Origin: Usnea hakonensis
Taxonomy: Eukaryota; Ascomycota; Lecanoromycetes; Lecanorales; Parmeliaceae
DNA length: 64,000 bases
Direction: 5' to 3'
Assembly (NCBI GenBank): GCA_013423325.1
Contig: BLJB01000164.1
Span: forward strand, 1-64,000
In this document: in pieces, positions 23,492 through 33,188 of the stretch
How positions within the stretch are numbered: position 1 is the first letter of the stretch
Layout: each line of letters starts with the position of its first letter
Position numbers and translations under genes: made by a program
The notes under the pieces: model-generated
Database searches by the model: none
Told to the model about the DNA's origin: nothing
What the model saw: the letters and a program-made list of their open reading frames with translations, nothing else

Positions 23492-26400
23492 TCACTTTTT
23501 TGACCTCCCTTTCCCCTTTGTATTTGCACCCTTTCGAGGCTTGACAGCCTCCTCGCTTTCATCATCCTCGTCGTCCATCTCCTCATCGCTCTCCTCCTTG
23601 GCCCTTCCTTTCCCTTTTACCTTCACAGGCCCTTTCCTTCCTTTGCCCGCTGCTTTCTTCCTCTTCTTCGGAGCGGCGACATACTTGTCCTTCTTCAGAT
23701 CCAGCGGTTGCTCATCGTCGGGAACTGCCTCTTCTCCGCCAGAGCTCACTCCTGAATCTGACTCATCCAGCGCCTCCTCAATGTCAGGCCTCTCTTTGCT
23801 CTTCTTCTTCGGGGCAACGACCGAGCTCGCCTTCATGTAAGGAAGAGGATGTGACATTTGATTGTATGTCCTCGTGAATGAGGTCTTGACTTGTGTATCG
23901 ATCTTGATGTCTTCCATCTCCATCGGACCAACACCAAGCTCCAGTATTGCGTCCCAGTCGTCTTTCGTAAGGAAGTAGCTGTCCATAAGGTCAACGATGC
24001 CCCCCACTGCATCCTTGCCTTGTAACTGGAGCTCCTTAATAAGTCGGTACCATAGCAGCGGAAGGTATTGTTGACGGATCTCGTGGCGGTCGCCAGAAGC
24101 TCGAAGGCGCATGTGACCTTGTATCTCTTTGACGAAACGCGAAAGCTTGCCTAAAAACTCTTAGCATAACATGAAACGTGATGGGAGATGCGATTTCCCA
24201 TACCAAGCTTGCTGTTATTGCCCAGCCAGGAGGTAAATCTCGTTTGGCTTCCGGCCTGACTACCAGCGACAAAACTAGCGGGTCGCACAAAACTGAACAC
24301 AGCATGAGTTGGCATGAGAGCCCATTGCTGCTGAGAACCGTGAATCATGCGGTCGACAAGGTCCCCGTCGCTGATACTCTCCGCGGCGCTGTCGGTGAGC
24401 TCGAGCATTTTGAGGTTCTTTTCTTTACCACTATACGTGTTTGACAACATAGGATTGGTTCCGAGATAGTTTTCCTGCAGCATCAGGGAGCTAAATTCAT
24501 GATCATTGAAATAGAGCTCTATCTTTTCGTTTAGAGTCGTTGTGCTGTTCGGAGCAAAAAGACCACCTCCAAGAATCTTACTAACAATGTCCCAAGGCTT
24601 GAGAATCACGTGCTTCTCCCAGGACTTGGACATTTCTTTGCCAGAGTCAAAGTCCACTGCATCTTGATCAAGCTTGGCTGTCGATAGCATGTTAATGACT
24701 TGACGGATATCCGCATGGCTACCTTCGATCAAAGCGTTCACAACATTTGGAGGAACCTTCAATTTTTCTCGAAAGCAAATCGTCATGATCCTCTGACGAA
24801 TCTGGTCCACGGTTGGCCTCCTAAATGGCAGATCGAAGGCCACGTGATCGAATGGTTTCATCTTGGGAAGTTTTCGGTCGTTGCAAATTAAGATGATAGG
24901 GATGTTAGTCTTCCTGCAGACCGCTGCCAAAGCTCCAACGCCACCTCGATCACCAGCGGACATGCCATCGACTTCATCCATGATCATAACCAGTCTTTTT
25001 TTTTCTGCATCTACCTTTTTTCCGTCTCCTGCAAAGTAACCAAGTAATGATGTTGTGTCAAGTACACCTTTAAGTCCCGTCTCCACCAATTTCTTGCTCC
25101 TCGTGTCACTGGCGTTGCTCTCGCGGATGTCGTATCCTTCAAGTTCCGCGGCAAGATGAGCAGCTGTAGTCTTGCCTATTCCAGGGGGGCCGTGAAGGAC
25201 CATAGCACGGAAGGTACCCCAACCTTCTTTACCTGGCTTCTTGAACTTGCTCCTCACGTTCATTGGCCATGCCCTCAACCAAGCCTGCAATTTCTCCACC
25301 TGGCCTTTGTTGCCGCAGATCATACTTGTAGCTGTAGGCGCGTACTTGACAGTCCACAGGCGAGTGTCAGAACTCGTAGAGCCGTCGAAGTCACCTTTTG
25401 GAGCAGGCCGAGAACTAGCAGTAGTGCTTGCAGCTTTCTTGGCCTCTACGCGCTCTTGTCGGACCATTTCTGCTGCAGCTTTCTCAATTTTGGCCTCCTC
25501 TTGCTTCATCTTTGCTTCATGTTGCTGGCCAGCCTTTCCGTCACCGCCATGGGCAGGTAATTTACGAATCAGATCAAACAGTCCATCTTCATTGATAGCC
25601 TTGAGGCCATATTGTTGAATGGTCTCGAGCTTTTTAGGCCCTGCATCTGCACCCAGCACGACAAAGCTAGTCTTTTTGCTTGGGCCACTTGTGACTTTTC
25701 CTCCGTAGCGTTTGACGAGTTCATGACCCTGACTGCGTTCTAGTGAGTTGAGTACGCCCGTGAAAACAAAAGTCAGTCCAGCCAAACAATTCTCACGGCC
25801 AACAGGGAGCTCGACGGGCGCTCCTGAGGGTGGTGCCTCGCCTCGGTTTGCATTGAAAGCGGTGAAGTTGAACTTCTTCCCCTCTTCGCGAGGCGGTGGC
25901 ATAGGCGCTCTGACAGTTTCGATACTGTCTAGAATATCATCGACTGCTGTTCTTTCTTCATGCTGTTCTTCCTTCTTGCGGCTGGTTTTAGGAGTAGCCT
26001 TTTTGGCTGGAGATTTTGCCATTGGGCCCCTTCCCTTCTTCGAGGCTGGTGCAAAGTCTTCCGCGTCATCCTTATCATCGCTTTCCAATTCCGAAGACTT
26101 TCGCTTTCGCCCTTTTGTAGCCTTGTTTTCGTGTTTGGACTCCTTGTACTCTGGAAGATCTTTCATCTGGACATCAGCATTCTCTTCCCTAGCCTTAATA
26201 GTGCTTTTCGATGATGCGTGCTTGCCGCCTTTTTGAGTCCTCTTGCGTGGCTGAACAAGTTGATCCTCGTCGTTCTCACTTTCGTAGGTATCTTCTGCGT
26301 CTTTTGCCCCATTCTTGTAATCTGCTGTAAAGATATCCTCTCCTGAGTCGCCATCATCCCTGATGACCCTGAGATTGGAATCACTATCCTCTTCCTGTTC

Positions 26401-27175
26401 AATCTCTACATAATTTGGTTTACTCTTCTTCCGAGATGACGTCCTGTCATTCGTGCCTGATTCAAGTTTTGATGTCGCTTTGCCCCTTGGCGTAGACAAT
26501 TTTGACGTTGATTTGCCCTTTGGCGTAACCACATTTGACGGCGCATTCACTTTCTTATTGTCCTGTTTCTCGGCATGGATCTTCGAATTACCTGGTTTAG
26601 AGGACGTCGGCTTGGATTTACCGCTGGAGGCGAAGTAAGCCGACGTTGTGGTGACTTCTCCGACTGGGGACCGCCTCTGGCTAGCACATATCTTAGCAAT
26701 CGAGCTTTGCAATGAATATTTTGTGCAAGCTCACACTCGTTTTTGCGGGGGAATATTGGGTGTCGAGATCTTGGTTGATTGAATCTGGACATCATCATCA
26801 CTATCACTGAGAACTTTTCGTTTGCCTAGCCAACGTGAGCCTTGACAGCACCGTGCATTTACAATCTTTGGAAGCGTACCCCTTCCCGTCAATTTCTTGT
26901 CCTTCAGCTGCGGGCCAAGTTAGCATGCGTTCCTAGGCGCAGTCAAGTGAAGAAGAACAGACAGGGGGTTGCAAGATCGGGTATCAAATGATATGAACAC
27001 ACAGCAATCAAAAGTAGTCATCGAGAATTTATATCAACGAACTTAGTAGCTGTGTAAACTTCCGATAAGATAGTCTATTACTTACAGGTGCCTCTTTAAC
27101 TGCAGATTGCTCTTGACTGGAACCCGCACCTTGGCCTCCCTTGCCACCAAAGAAGCTTCTGATATCCGAAGGCAT
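23492..27175 (-). CDS. RFC1: Replication factor C subunit 1 (clamp-loader large subunit)
   Basis: Large AAA+ subunit of the RFC complex that loads PCNA at primer-template junctions. Exons 27086-27175, 26880-26907, 26735-26825, 24204-26680 and 23492-24150 join in phase to 1,114 aa. The start MPSDIRSFFGGK is the family's PCNA-interacting N-terminus. A long Lys/Asp/Glu/Ser-rich region follows. The BRCT domain (about 25560-25810) contains GLTFVFTGVL and RYGGKVT. The AAA+ core has the Walker A loop HGPPGIGKTT and Walker B IMDEVDGM, followed by CNDRKLPKM as sensor 1. The C-terminal RFC1 domain covers LLQENYLG to LGVGPMEMEDI, and the tail is a bipartite basic/acidic nuclear segment. A symmetric ACGCG-N3-CGCGT element lies 100 bp upstream of the start. 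Confidence 0.95.
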
Positions 27176-27274
27176 CTTGCCTGGCTTCTTTGTGGATATT
27201 AGAAAATGCTAGGCGGCAACTATTATCCAACTGTATTGACCAACTGATGGCGCCTGGAAAGTGCAATTTTGGTG

Positions 27275-27287
27275 ACGCGCTTCGCGT
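27275..27287. promoter_or_regulatory. MCB-like cell-cycle element upstream of RFC1
   Basis: The sequence ACGCGCTTCGCGT is a perfect inverted pair of ACGCG cores separated by three bases, in the 237-bp spacer between RFC1 and the uL16m gene. ACGCG is the core bound by the MBF (Swi6/Mbp1-type) complex at G1/S genes in yeasts. That it acts here on RFC1 is inference from position and from a similar array upstream of RFC3. Confidence 0.55.
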
Positions 27288-27412
27288 TAGAAGAATTATA
27301 CTTTTAATTAAAATTTAGCTTCCGCTTTGCTGGTGCCGAGGTGCCACCGCCGAGCCTGCTACCTAAGTCAGTACTCCGTATTTCACAAGTAAACATCTAG
27401 CATACAGTCACA

Positions 27413-28270
27413 ATGAAGCCTCCAATACTTCCTAAAATATCATCTTGCTCACCACCAACAACCCCTTTACTGAGTCAATTTGTTTTTCGTAAGATTAATT
27501 TCCCGGTCCAACCCCCCTGCCTCTCGTTCCTGATACGGTCTTCTCGCAGGTTTCCCTATAGGATGCTCGGCTGCGCCTTCGACCCTTCGCACCTTCTCAG
27601 TTTCTTCTCATCCTCAGAATTGGTTGATTCCGAAACGCGGCCATACTCAGAAGAATCGAAAGGGCCGCTGCCGGGTCCCCACTGGCGGATCGACTCGAGG
27701 CACGACAGTAGTTTGGGGCGATTATGGACTGCGCATGCGAGACCATGACCGACGAATATCGTCTCAACAATTGGCTGTCGGTGCGGAAGCCATCAAAAAG
27801 CGACTACGAGGGGAGAGATATCGGCTTTATACGAGAGTAGCTGCGAATATCGGAGTTTATAGCAGCGGAAATGAGGTTAGAATGGGCAAGGGGAAAGGCA
27901 GTTTTGACTATTGGGCTGCGAGGGTCGCCGTATCACAAATCATCTTCGAGATTAGTGGAGAGCTTCATGAGCAGGTGGTTAGAGATGCGATGAGATTAGC
28001 AGGGAATAAGTTACCTGGTACGGTCACTTTCTTCCTTACCATCTACTCGAGGAAAGCTCTGTGCTGATATCCAGGCCAGGACTGTATGAATTCGTAAGAA
28101 AGGGAGACCCGCCTGTCATGGGCCTCACAAAAATGGAGGTCGGGGTCACCATGGCTGACATGAAAAGACCAAGAGTAAAACTTCCAGCGGAAGTGAAGGC
28201 AGAGAGGATACCGGCTTCAACGCCAGGGACTTTGCCTGCTGCACTTCCGGACGCTGCCGCATCTGCCTAG
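27413..28270 (+). CDS. MRPL16: Mitochondrial large-subunit ribosomal protein uL16m
   Basis: Component of the mitochondrial large ribosomal subunit, equivalent of bacterial L16. Exons 27413-27488, 27550-28017 and 28080-28270 give 244 aa in phase. The N-terminal 60 residues (start MKPPILPKISSCSP, many Ser/Pro/Arg, few acidic residues) look like a mitochondrial presequence. The core then reads WLIPKRGHTQKNRKGR, PTGGSTRGTTVVWGDYGL, MGKGKGSFDYW and LPGLYEFVRKGDPP, the usual L16 blocks. A C-terminal extension rich in Pro and Ala follows. The gene is divergent from RFC1 with a 237-bp spacer. Confidence 0.92.
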
Positions 28271-28316
28271 AGTCCGTACCAGCGTAATACTCAATTCCAC
28301 AGACTCTTTACTAACA

Positions 28317-28843
28317 TTACGCCCCAACTCCAGATCCTGACCCATAGCCCTGTTCCTGCCTGGAATCTTCAGCGCTGTCTATTCCTTCCTGTGCATCTGT
28401 TGTTCCGAATCCGTCTAAAGATATATTTCAGCGTTCCCGCAATCATCAAAGACCATCATATATAGTCCACCCTTACCTTGATCTGCGTTTCCTCCGGCTT
28501 CAGTGGTCCTGCCTCCCATACCTTCCTCTGAGATTTTCTGACCGTATCTCACATTTTCGGCAGTCTTCTCCCCTCTGTGGACCTTCTGCTGCTGTTGTTG
28601 AGAACTTACGGAATCCACTTCTGTTTCTTCTTCTGCATTTGAATCTTAATCCTGACCAGCTGCTAGCCTGGCTTAGACTGTACTGACCGCCCATCTGACC
28701 GCCTTGCTTGGAGTGTGGATTTGTAACCGTCTTGATTGACTCGTATCTGGTAGAGCGATTAGCCGCTGCTGAGCATCAACGTTGGAGACTGCGTACTGTG
28801 AGTTTTCGCCGCCCGCTTGCGTATCCATAAGTCCCGAAGACAT
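28317..28843 (-). CDS. Small hydrophilic conserved-type protein, unknown function
   Basis: A short gene hidden by three introns. Exons 28797-28843, 28688-28746, 28477-28632 and 28317-28414 join with every phase matching to 119 aa. The introns (50, 55 and 62 nt) all have GT-AG borders, and the first has a GGCTAATC branch-like site. The protein starts MSSGLMDTQAGGENSQYESI, then contains TVTNPHSKQGGQ, a Gln run, EKTAENVRYGQKISEEGMGG and a Gly/Ser-rich end GYGSGSGVGA. It has no Cys or Trp, no membrane segment and no signal peptide, and is probably disordered. The style resembles small LEA-like or stress-linked hydrophilic proteins of fungi, but I do not recognise the function. Confidence 0.6.
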
Positions 28844-29157
28844 GATTCTTTCGAACTTCCGGGATTCCAATGGGAGTGCAGGAGAAATGACGACAAGGGA
28901 ATTTGTACGCAAACTTTAAAATATTTTTCTTTGGGTATTTTCTGGGGAGGATTTTGAATATAGTAGTTGTGGAAGTGAAAGGCTGAAGGTAAAGTATTTC
29001 GGAACATAAAAAGCTTGGAAGCTTAAAATGACGCACGTTTGAGGAAATCCCCCAAGCTAACTGTTCTGGAACACCTCGACTCCACAAACAAACTTGCTCC
29101 TTTCGCTGTGTGAAAGTTTTCCTAGAAATCCATCCCCATTAAGTAACTGTAAATTGA
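28844..29157. other. Intergenic, RFC3 3' flank and small-gene promoter
   Basis: About 310 bp between tandem minus-strand genes. Minus-strand open frames here are fragments without features. I see nothing else. Confidence 0.5.
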
Positions 29158-30430
29158 TTAGTTGGAAGAGACAACCTCGCTTTGGAGCACGTGCCTTTCC
29201 AGTATCCTCATGAATTTTGCAACAAAAGCCTCGAGATGGAAGATGTGTTTCTAGAACCTTCATTAGCACATGACATCCACAATCAGAAAGCCACTCACGC
29301 TACCCATTCGTATGCGATGCTCATAGAAAGCTGACCACTTGATCACGTCTGCCTTCAGTGCGTCGTCAATCTTTGGTATGAGTTTGAAAGTTAAGGTCTG
29401 TACCACTTAGCATATGCAGATCCGTCGGAAGCAAAAATGTAGACGATATACCTTCAACACTGTAGTAGGCGGTATGCAATGACTGAGTAGATCATAAAAT
29501 TTTGCACGGACTTGCAGAAGCCTTGCAGGCGTATGTTCGGCCATTATCTCATCTGCAATCTGAGCAACGAGAGCTTCCCAATCAGGCGGCGGGACAAGGG
29601 TCTTGTCCGTGACGTTCTCGCTGTGATGTGCCGTTAGCGTTCTAAATCAAATCGAAGAGCACTAGTCCTGACTTTTGTGCATGCACAGCCTCAAACATCA
29701 GCAATGCCCGTCTCAGGTTTCTTCCACAGACATTTGCAATCTTCCTGTTCAAGCCTTCGGCTTCGGCCCATGCTTCCTGCGCTCCAACGTGCTTGAGCAC
29801 CTTGCAGATATCGCTCTCTGTCGGTGCCGCAACCCTCACCAGTAAGGTTCGCGATCGAATTGGCGCAATAATATTTGCCGTACTATTTGCCAACAGAATC
29901 AGTCTCATGTTTGGGCTGTATTTCTCCATCGTTCTCCTCAGTGCTGCCTGTGCATCTCGGGTGAGGTGGTCCGCTTCGTTTATGACAACAACCTTGAAGC
30001 GTTGTCTAGCTGATTGGTCGACTTGTTGGGTCTGTGCGACTTCCTTCAGGAGATCTTGGATAACTACCCTGTCAAAATTGCCGACGTCCGAAGGCGTTAT
30101 CTCAAGATGGTATACAGAAGCAACAATATTGAATTCGAGCTTTCTGTTCGAAGTGGTTTGGAACACACGAGAGTCGATTTTAATCTTCTCTACCCCTGGT
30201 CCATACAATTCTCGTAGTGTTGCGACGATCCTGGTCTTCTTTCCCGCGCCTGATGGCCCATAGACAAGAAGATGGGGAAAGTCTCCGCTTTGCGCCTAGC
30301 ATCAGAATCAGCCATGTTCTATAGAGCGACTTATTGTGCTTACGAGACTTTTGAGCCGTTTGGAGAGATCTTCGTGATATGTCAGCGCCTCTAGAGACCG
30401 TGGACGATATTTATCTACAAGTAACGCCAT
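29158..30430 (-). CDS. RFC3: Replication factor C small subunit (human RFC3 / yeast Rfc5)
   Basis: Small clamp-loader subunit that pairs with RFC1 and the other small subunits to open and load PCNA. Five exons (30344-30430, 29673-30295, 29452-29620, 29299-29397, 29158-29250) give 356 aa in phase, the usual size. It starts MALLVDKYRPRSL. The ATP site is the degenerate GPSGAGKKTR typical of this subunit (ATPase-weak Rfc5 type), with VINEADHLT in place of Walker B and the arginine-finger region as PIRSRTL. The C-terminal collar helices include LIPKIDDALKADVIKWSAFYEH and HIFHLEAFVAKFM. It is divergent from COX11 with 162 bp between starts, and ACGCG boxes lie 65-88 bp upstream. Confidence 0.95.
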
Positions 30431-30494
30431 GGTCTGTAAGACAGAAGAATTTTTGTGTATGAATGCTGTTTGGAGAAGACATTTATTGAAGATG

Positions 30495-30518
30495 ACGCGC
30501 CTCACGCGCCTAGCGCGT
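30495..30518. promoter_or_regulatory. Cluster of three MCB-like boxes upstream of RFC3
   Basis: ACGCG at 30495-30499, ACGCG at 30504-30508 and CGCGT at 30514-30518 lie in the 162-bp divergent spacer between RFC3 and COX11, closer to RFC3. Spacing is about one helical turn. By analogy to yeast MBF targets they may give G1/S expression of RFC3. The effect on COX11 is unknown. Confidence 0.55.
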
Positions 30519-30592
30519 AGAGCCAAATATGCACATTCAAATTTCAATGACGATTTTCGTGCTCTCTTTCATGTTGTGATAAATTTAAGACC

Positions 30593-31548
30593 ATGATTCC
30601 GAAGCTGCATTTTTCCAAGTCATATTCATGTGCAAAGCAAGCTACAACACTGAAAACTTCCTGCTCAATACGTCATGGCCATGCGAAGTCAAGAAACCAC
30701 GCTGCTTCCACACAGACGAGGCAATTAACGAGCACAGGGAAGAGCAGACAGCATCTTGCTCCCACGATGGAACAACTCCGCGCTCCGTTTTCTCATAGGA
30801 ATAATTCCACTCTGTGTGTCTTCCTCGGACTTCGTCAATACTAATTGCTAAGTTTCAAAGATACTACACTCTCAGCGTCATTCTTGGGACAGTGGCACTG
30901 TCGTATGGTTCAGTACCTATGTACAAAATGGTCAGCTTGTCTGGAATTGGTAGATATAGAGCCTCGCTAATACGTAGGGCTAGATTTGTCAACAAACTGG
31001 TTGGGGTGGCCAACCGATTAAGGCTTCCATCAATTCGGACGCTGATGATCCAGCCACTCGACTTACGCCGGTGACGGACTCTCGGCGTCTTCGCATAACG
31101 TTCAATGGATCAGTGTCGGACGTGATGCCCTGGAAATTTACCCCACAGCAGCGAGAGGTTCGGGTCTTGCCTGGGGAGACGGCCCTAGCGTTTTATACAG
31201 CAACGAACAAGAGCACCGAGGACATCATTGGGGTCGCTACGTATAGTGTCACCCCGGCGCAAGTGGCGCCGTATTTCAGCAAAATTCAATGCTTTTGCTT
31301 CGAAGAGCAAAGACTCAACGCTGGGGAGACGGTCGATATGCCTGTTTTCTTCTTCATCGATCCAGACTTTGTCAATGATCCGACGATGACAAAAATAGAT
31401 ACGATCACATTGTCTTATACGTTCTTTAGTACGTATATGTTGTTTTTCCAGCTTTTCAATAATCGACATTCTGAGTTGACACTGTTTTATAGAGGCGCGC
31501 TACGATAAGAATGGGAATTTGAGCCCTATGCCAATAGCAATGGGATAA
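30593..31548 (+). CDS. COX11: Cytochrome c oxidase assembly protein COX11
   Basis: Inner-membrane copper chaperone that delivers copper to the CuB centre of Cox1. Exons 30593-30813, 30861-30930, 30984-31428 and 31493-31548 give 263 aa in phase. The N-terminus is basic and Ser-rich (presequence). A single transmembrane helix follows (LYYTLSVILGTVALSYGSVP). The intermembrane-space domain contains GWGGQP, FNGSVSDVMPWKF and the copper-binding KIQCFCFEEQ (CFCF motif), then MPVFFFIDPDF. The last exon ends with a short NGNLSPMPIAMG tail. The family's distal TLSYTFF block is present. Confidence 0.95.
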
Positions 31549-32295
31549 TAACAGATACGAAAAGTGCGATCGACTACCATCTGGGGTCCCTGGGATAATG
31601 GGATGATCTTGTGGCTGAGATGTCGCAAAGTCGGCACGTATGCTCGTAGGATGTTACCGTCGAGAGCGTGCGAATATAATCCAACCTTAATTCTAGTACG
31701 ATCAGCGCCGCGATTGTCCTCTATGACATGCCGCAACGATGGTGAAGTGTTGATTGCAGCGAGGTCACTCTGTGCGAGACGCTGATGCTAGAAGTGGCCC
31801 TTGGCCCTTGGACAGGGTTAGAGGTGAGAGGTATTGAATGTGGTCACGACCGACCTCGGCAGTGAAGTTGTGGAACAGATGAAATATAGATTCTATCTAT
31901 CTAGGATGCACAGCATCCCTATATAGGCACTACGTCCTAGAGGCTACAAAGGAGTCCGGATCCGGTAATATACCACTGAATGCAATAGTATGTAGGCCGA
32001 ATGCAGTGAGGTGTGCAGAGGCACCTCTAGAAAGAAGTATTGTTTGACGGCCCCGTGGGTACTTTTGCAGGAGTCCAAATTTCTTTGGTGCAATCTGTGT
32101 AGAAAGAGAAGGGCAAAAACGCGGACACCAATCCATGCTGACCTGGAATGCGCATATTTCAACTAAAGCAGCCAGTAATTGTGCCTATCAAAGTACTACC
32201 CATGCCACGACTCCTACAAACCATCTTGATTTGTCGTAAAGTCATCTCTTGCTCACGTCTACAACTCTGACCCTTCTACTGAGCCTTTACTGTCC
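31549..32295. other. Intergenic, convergent 3' flanks of COX11 and dynactin p27
   Basis: About 750 bp with no gene that I can support. Several 70-80 codon frames on both strands lack features. Nothing else is seen. Confidence 0.5.
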
Positions 32296-32871
32296 CTATT
32301 TGCCGGTCCACATCCTCCTCAAACTATCTTCTTGCGATTCCATCCACACTTTCCTCATCCCATCCAGCCCGAGACCCTCCTGTTCCTTCCTCTGCTCTCC
32401 CCATCCGCTCCCATACACAACTGTATTATCCCCCATAATGATCCCCTCTCCAATCTCCAACCCGGCGCAGACTTTGCTATTTGCACCAATCACCGTCCCT
32501 TTACCGATCTTAGCTCCAGCCTCAACAATTGTGTAAGCACCTATCGATGCGCCTTCGATAATAGCACCCGTCTCGATGAGGACGCCTGGTGAAATTGACA
32601 CCCCTTTCGCTTCCATCTCATTTTGAGGGGGACTGAGCAGGCCGACAGAGGCACGTGCGCTAATAATGCATCCGTCCCCTACGCCTATAGGCCCATAGTC
32701 GGACGTAAGACGAGCACGGAGCTGGACAATCGTTTTCGGTCCCAGGGTAATCAGGTGTGTGCCAGTGCAAGAAGCGGATGCAGAGATTAATGTTGTGGGA
32801 GTAGAGTTCAGAGGAGCCGTTGGGGGTTTAGACGTAGATGAGCGATTTGTGAAACTGGGTCGAGAGTTCAT
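32296..32871 (-). CDS. Dynactin subunit 6 (p27), hexapeptide-repeat protein
   Basis: Pointed-end subunit of dynactin, the dynein cofactor for retrograde transport. A single exon from ATG 32871 gives 191 aa; the longer open frame upstream starts only at GTG. The N-terminal 30 residues are Ser/Thr/Pro-rich. The rest forms a left-handed beta-helix of imperfect hexapeptides (ISASASCTGTHLITLG, GPIGVGDGCIISARASVGL, GVLIETGAIIEGASIG, IGKGTVIGANSKVCAGLEIG). The end is a short helix (MESQEDSLRRMWTGK), as in p27. A gamma-carbonic-anhydrase-like protein is the alternative, but the N-terminus and C-terminal helix favour p27. Confidence 0.82.
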   Translation of the reverse strand: MNSRPSFTNRSSTSKPPTAPLNSTPTTLISASASCTGTHLITLGPKTIVQLRARLTSDYGPIGVGDGCIISARASVGLLSPPQNEMEAKGVSISPGVLIETGAIIEGASIGAYTIVEAGAKIGKGTVIGANSKVCAGLEIGEGIIMGDNTVVYGSGWGEQRKEQEGLGLDGMRKVWMESQEDSLRRMWTGK

Positions 32872-33188
32872 ACTTGGGGCTATGGTACAAGACGCAAATT
32901 TTCGTAGAGATTGTACAACAGTTGTCACTCAAGGTTCCTGTTTGCATCGTTTGAAAGCGGAATAAGGATCAAAGATTTTCATGGACTTGCAACTAAAATT
33001 ACACAGAATTTATGCAAATCATCCCTCCTATGATATTGACGAGGCATGGAACCTTCCACACAGTCGAAGCTAGAGCAATTCTGCCAGCTTTCCTCTCTTT
33101 CAGAAAAGCCACCGCAAATGCAATGCAGCTCGCTACGCCAAAGTCCTTGTCATCTATGAAAAATTCGAATGTATCCGCTCTCAATCGC
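32872..33188. other. Intergenic between dynactin p27 and Mlp1-like gene
   Basis: About 320 bp between tandem minus-strand genes. It is the p27 promoter and the Mlp1 3' flank. No motif is recognised. Confidence 0.5.

Noticed and set aside
30814..30860. Frameshift in COX11 between NNSTL and YYTLSV
   Set aside because: A 47-nt GT-AG intron with a TACTAAT branch-like site joins the two parts in phase and gives the conserved sequence, so the gene is intact.
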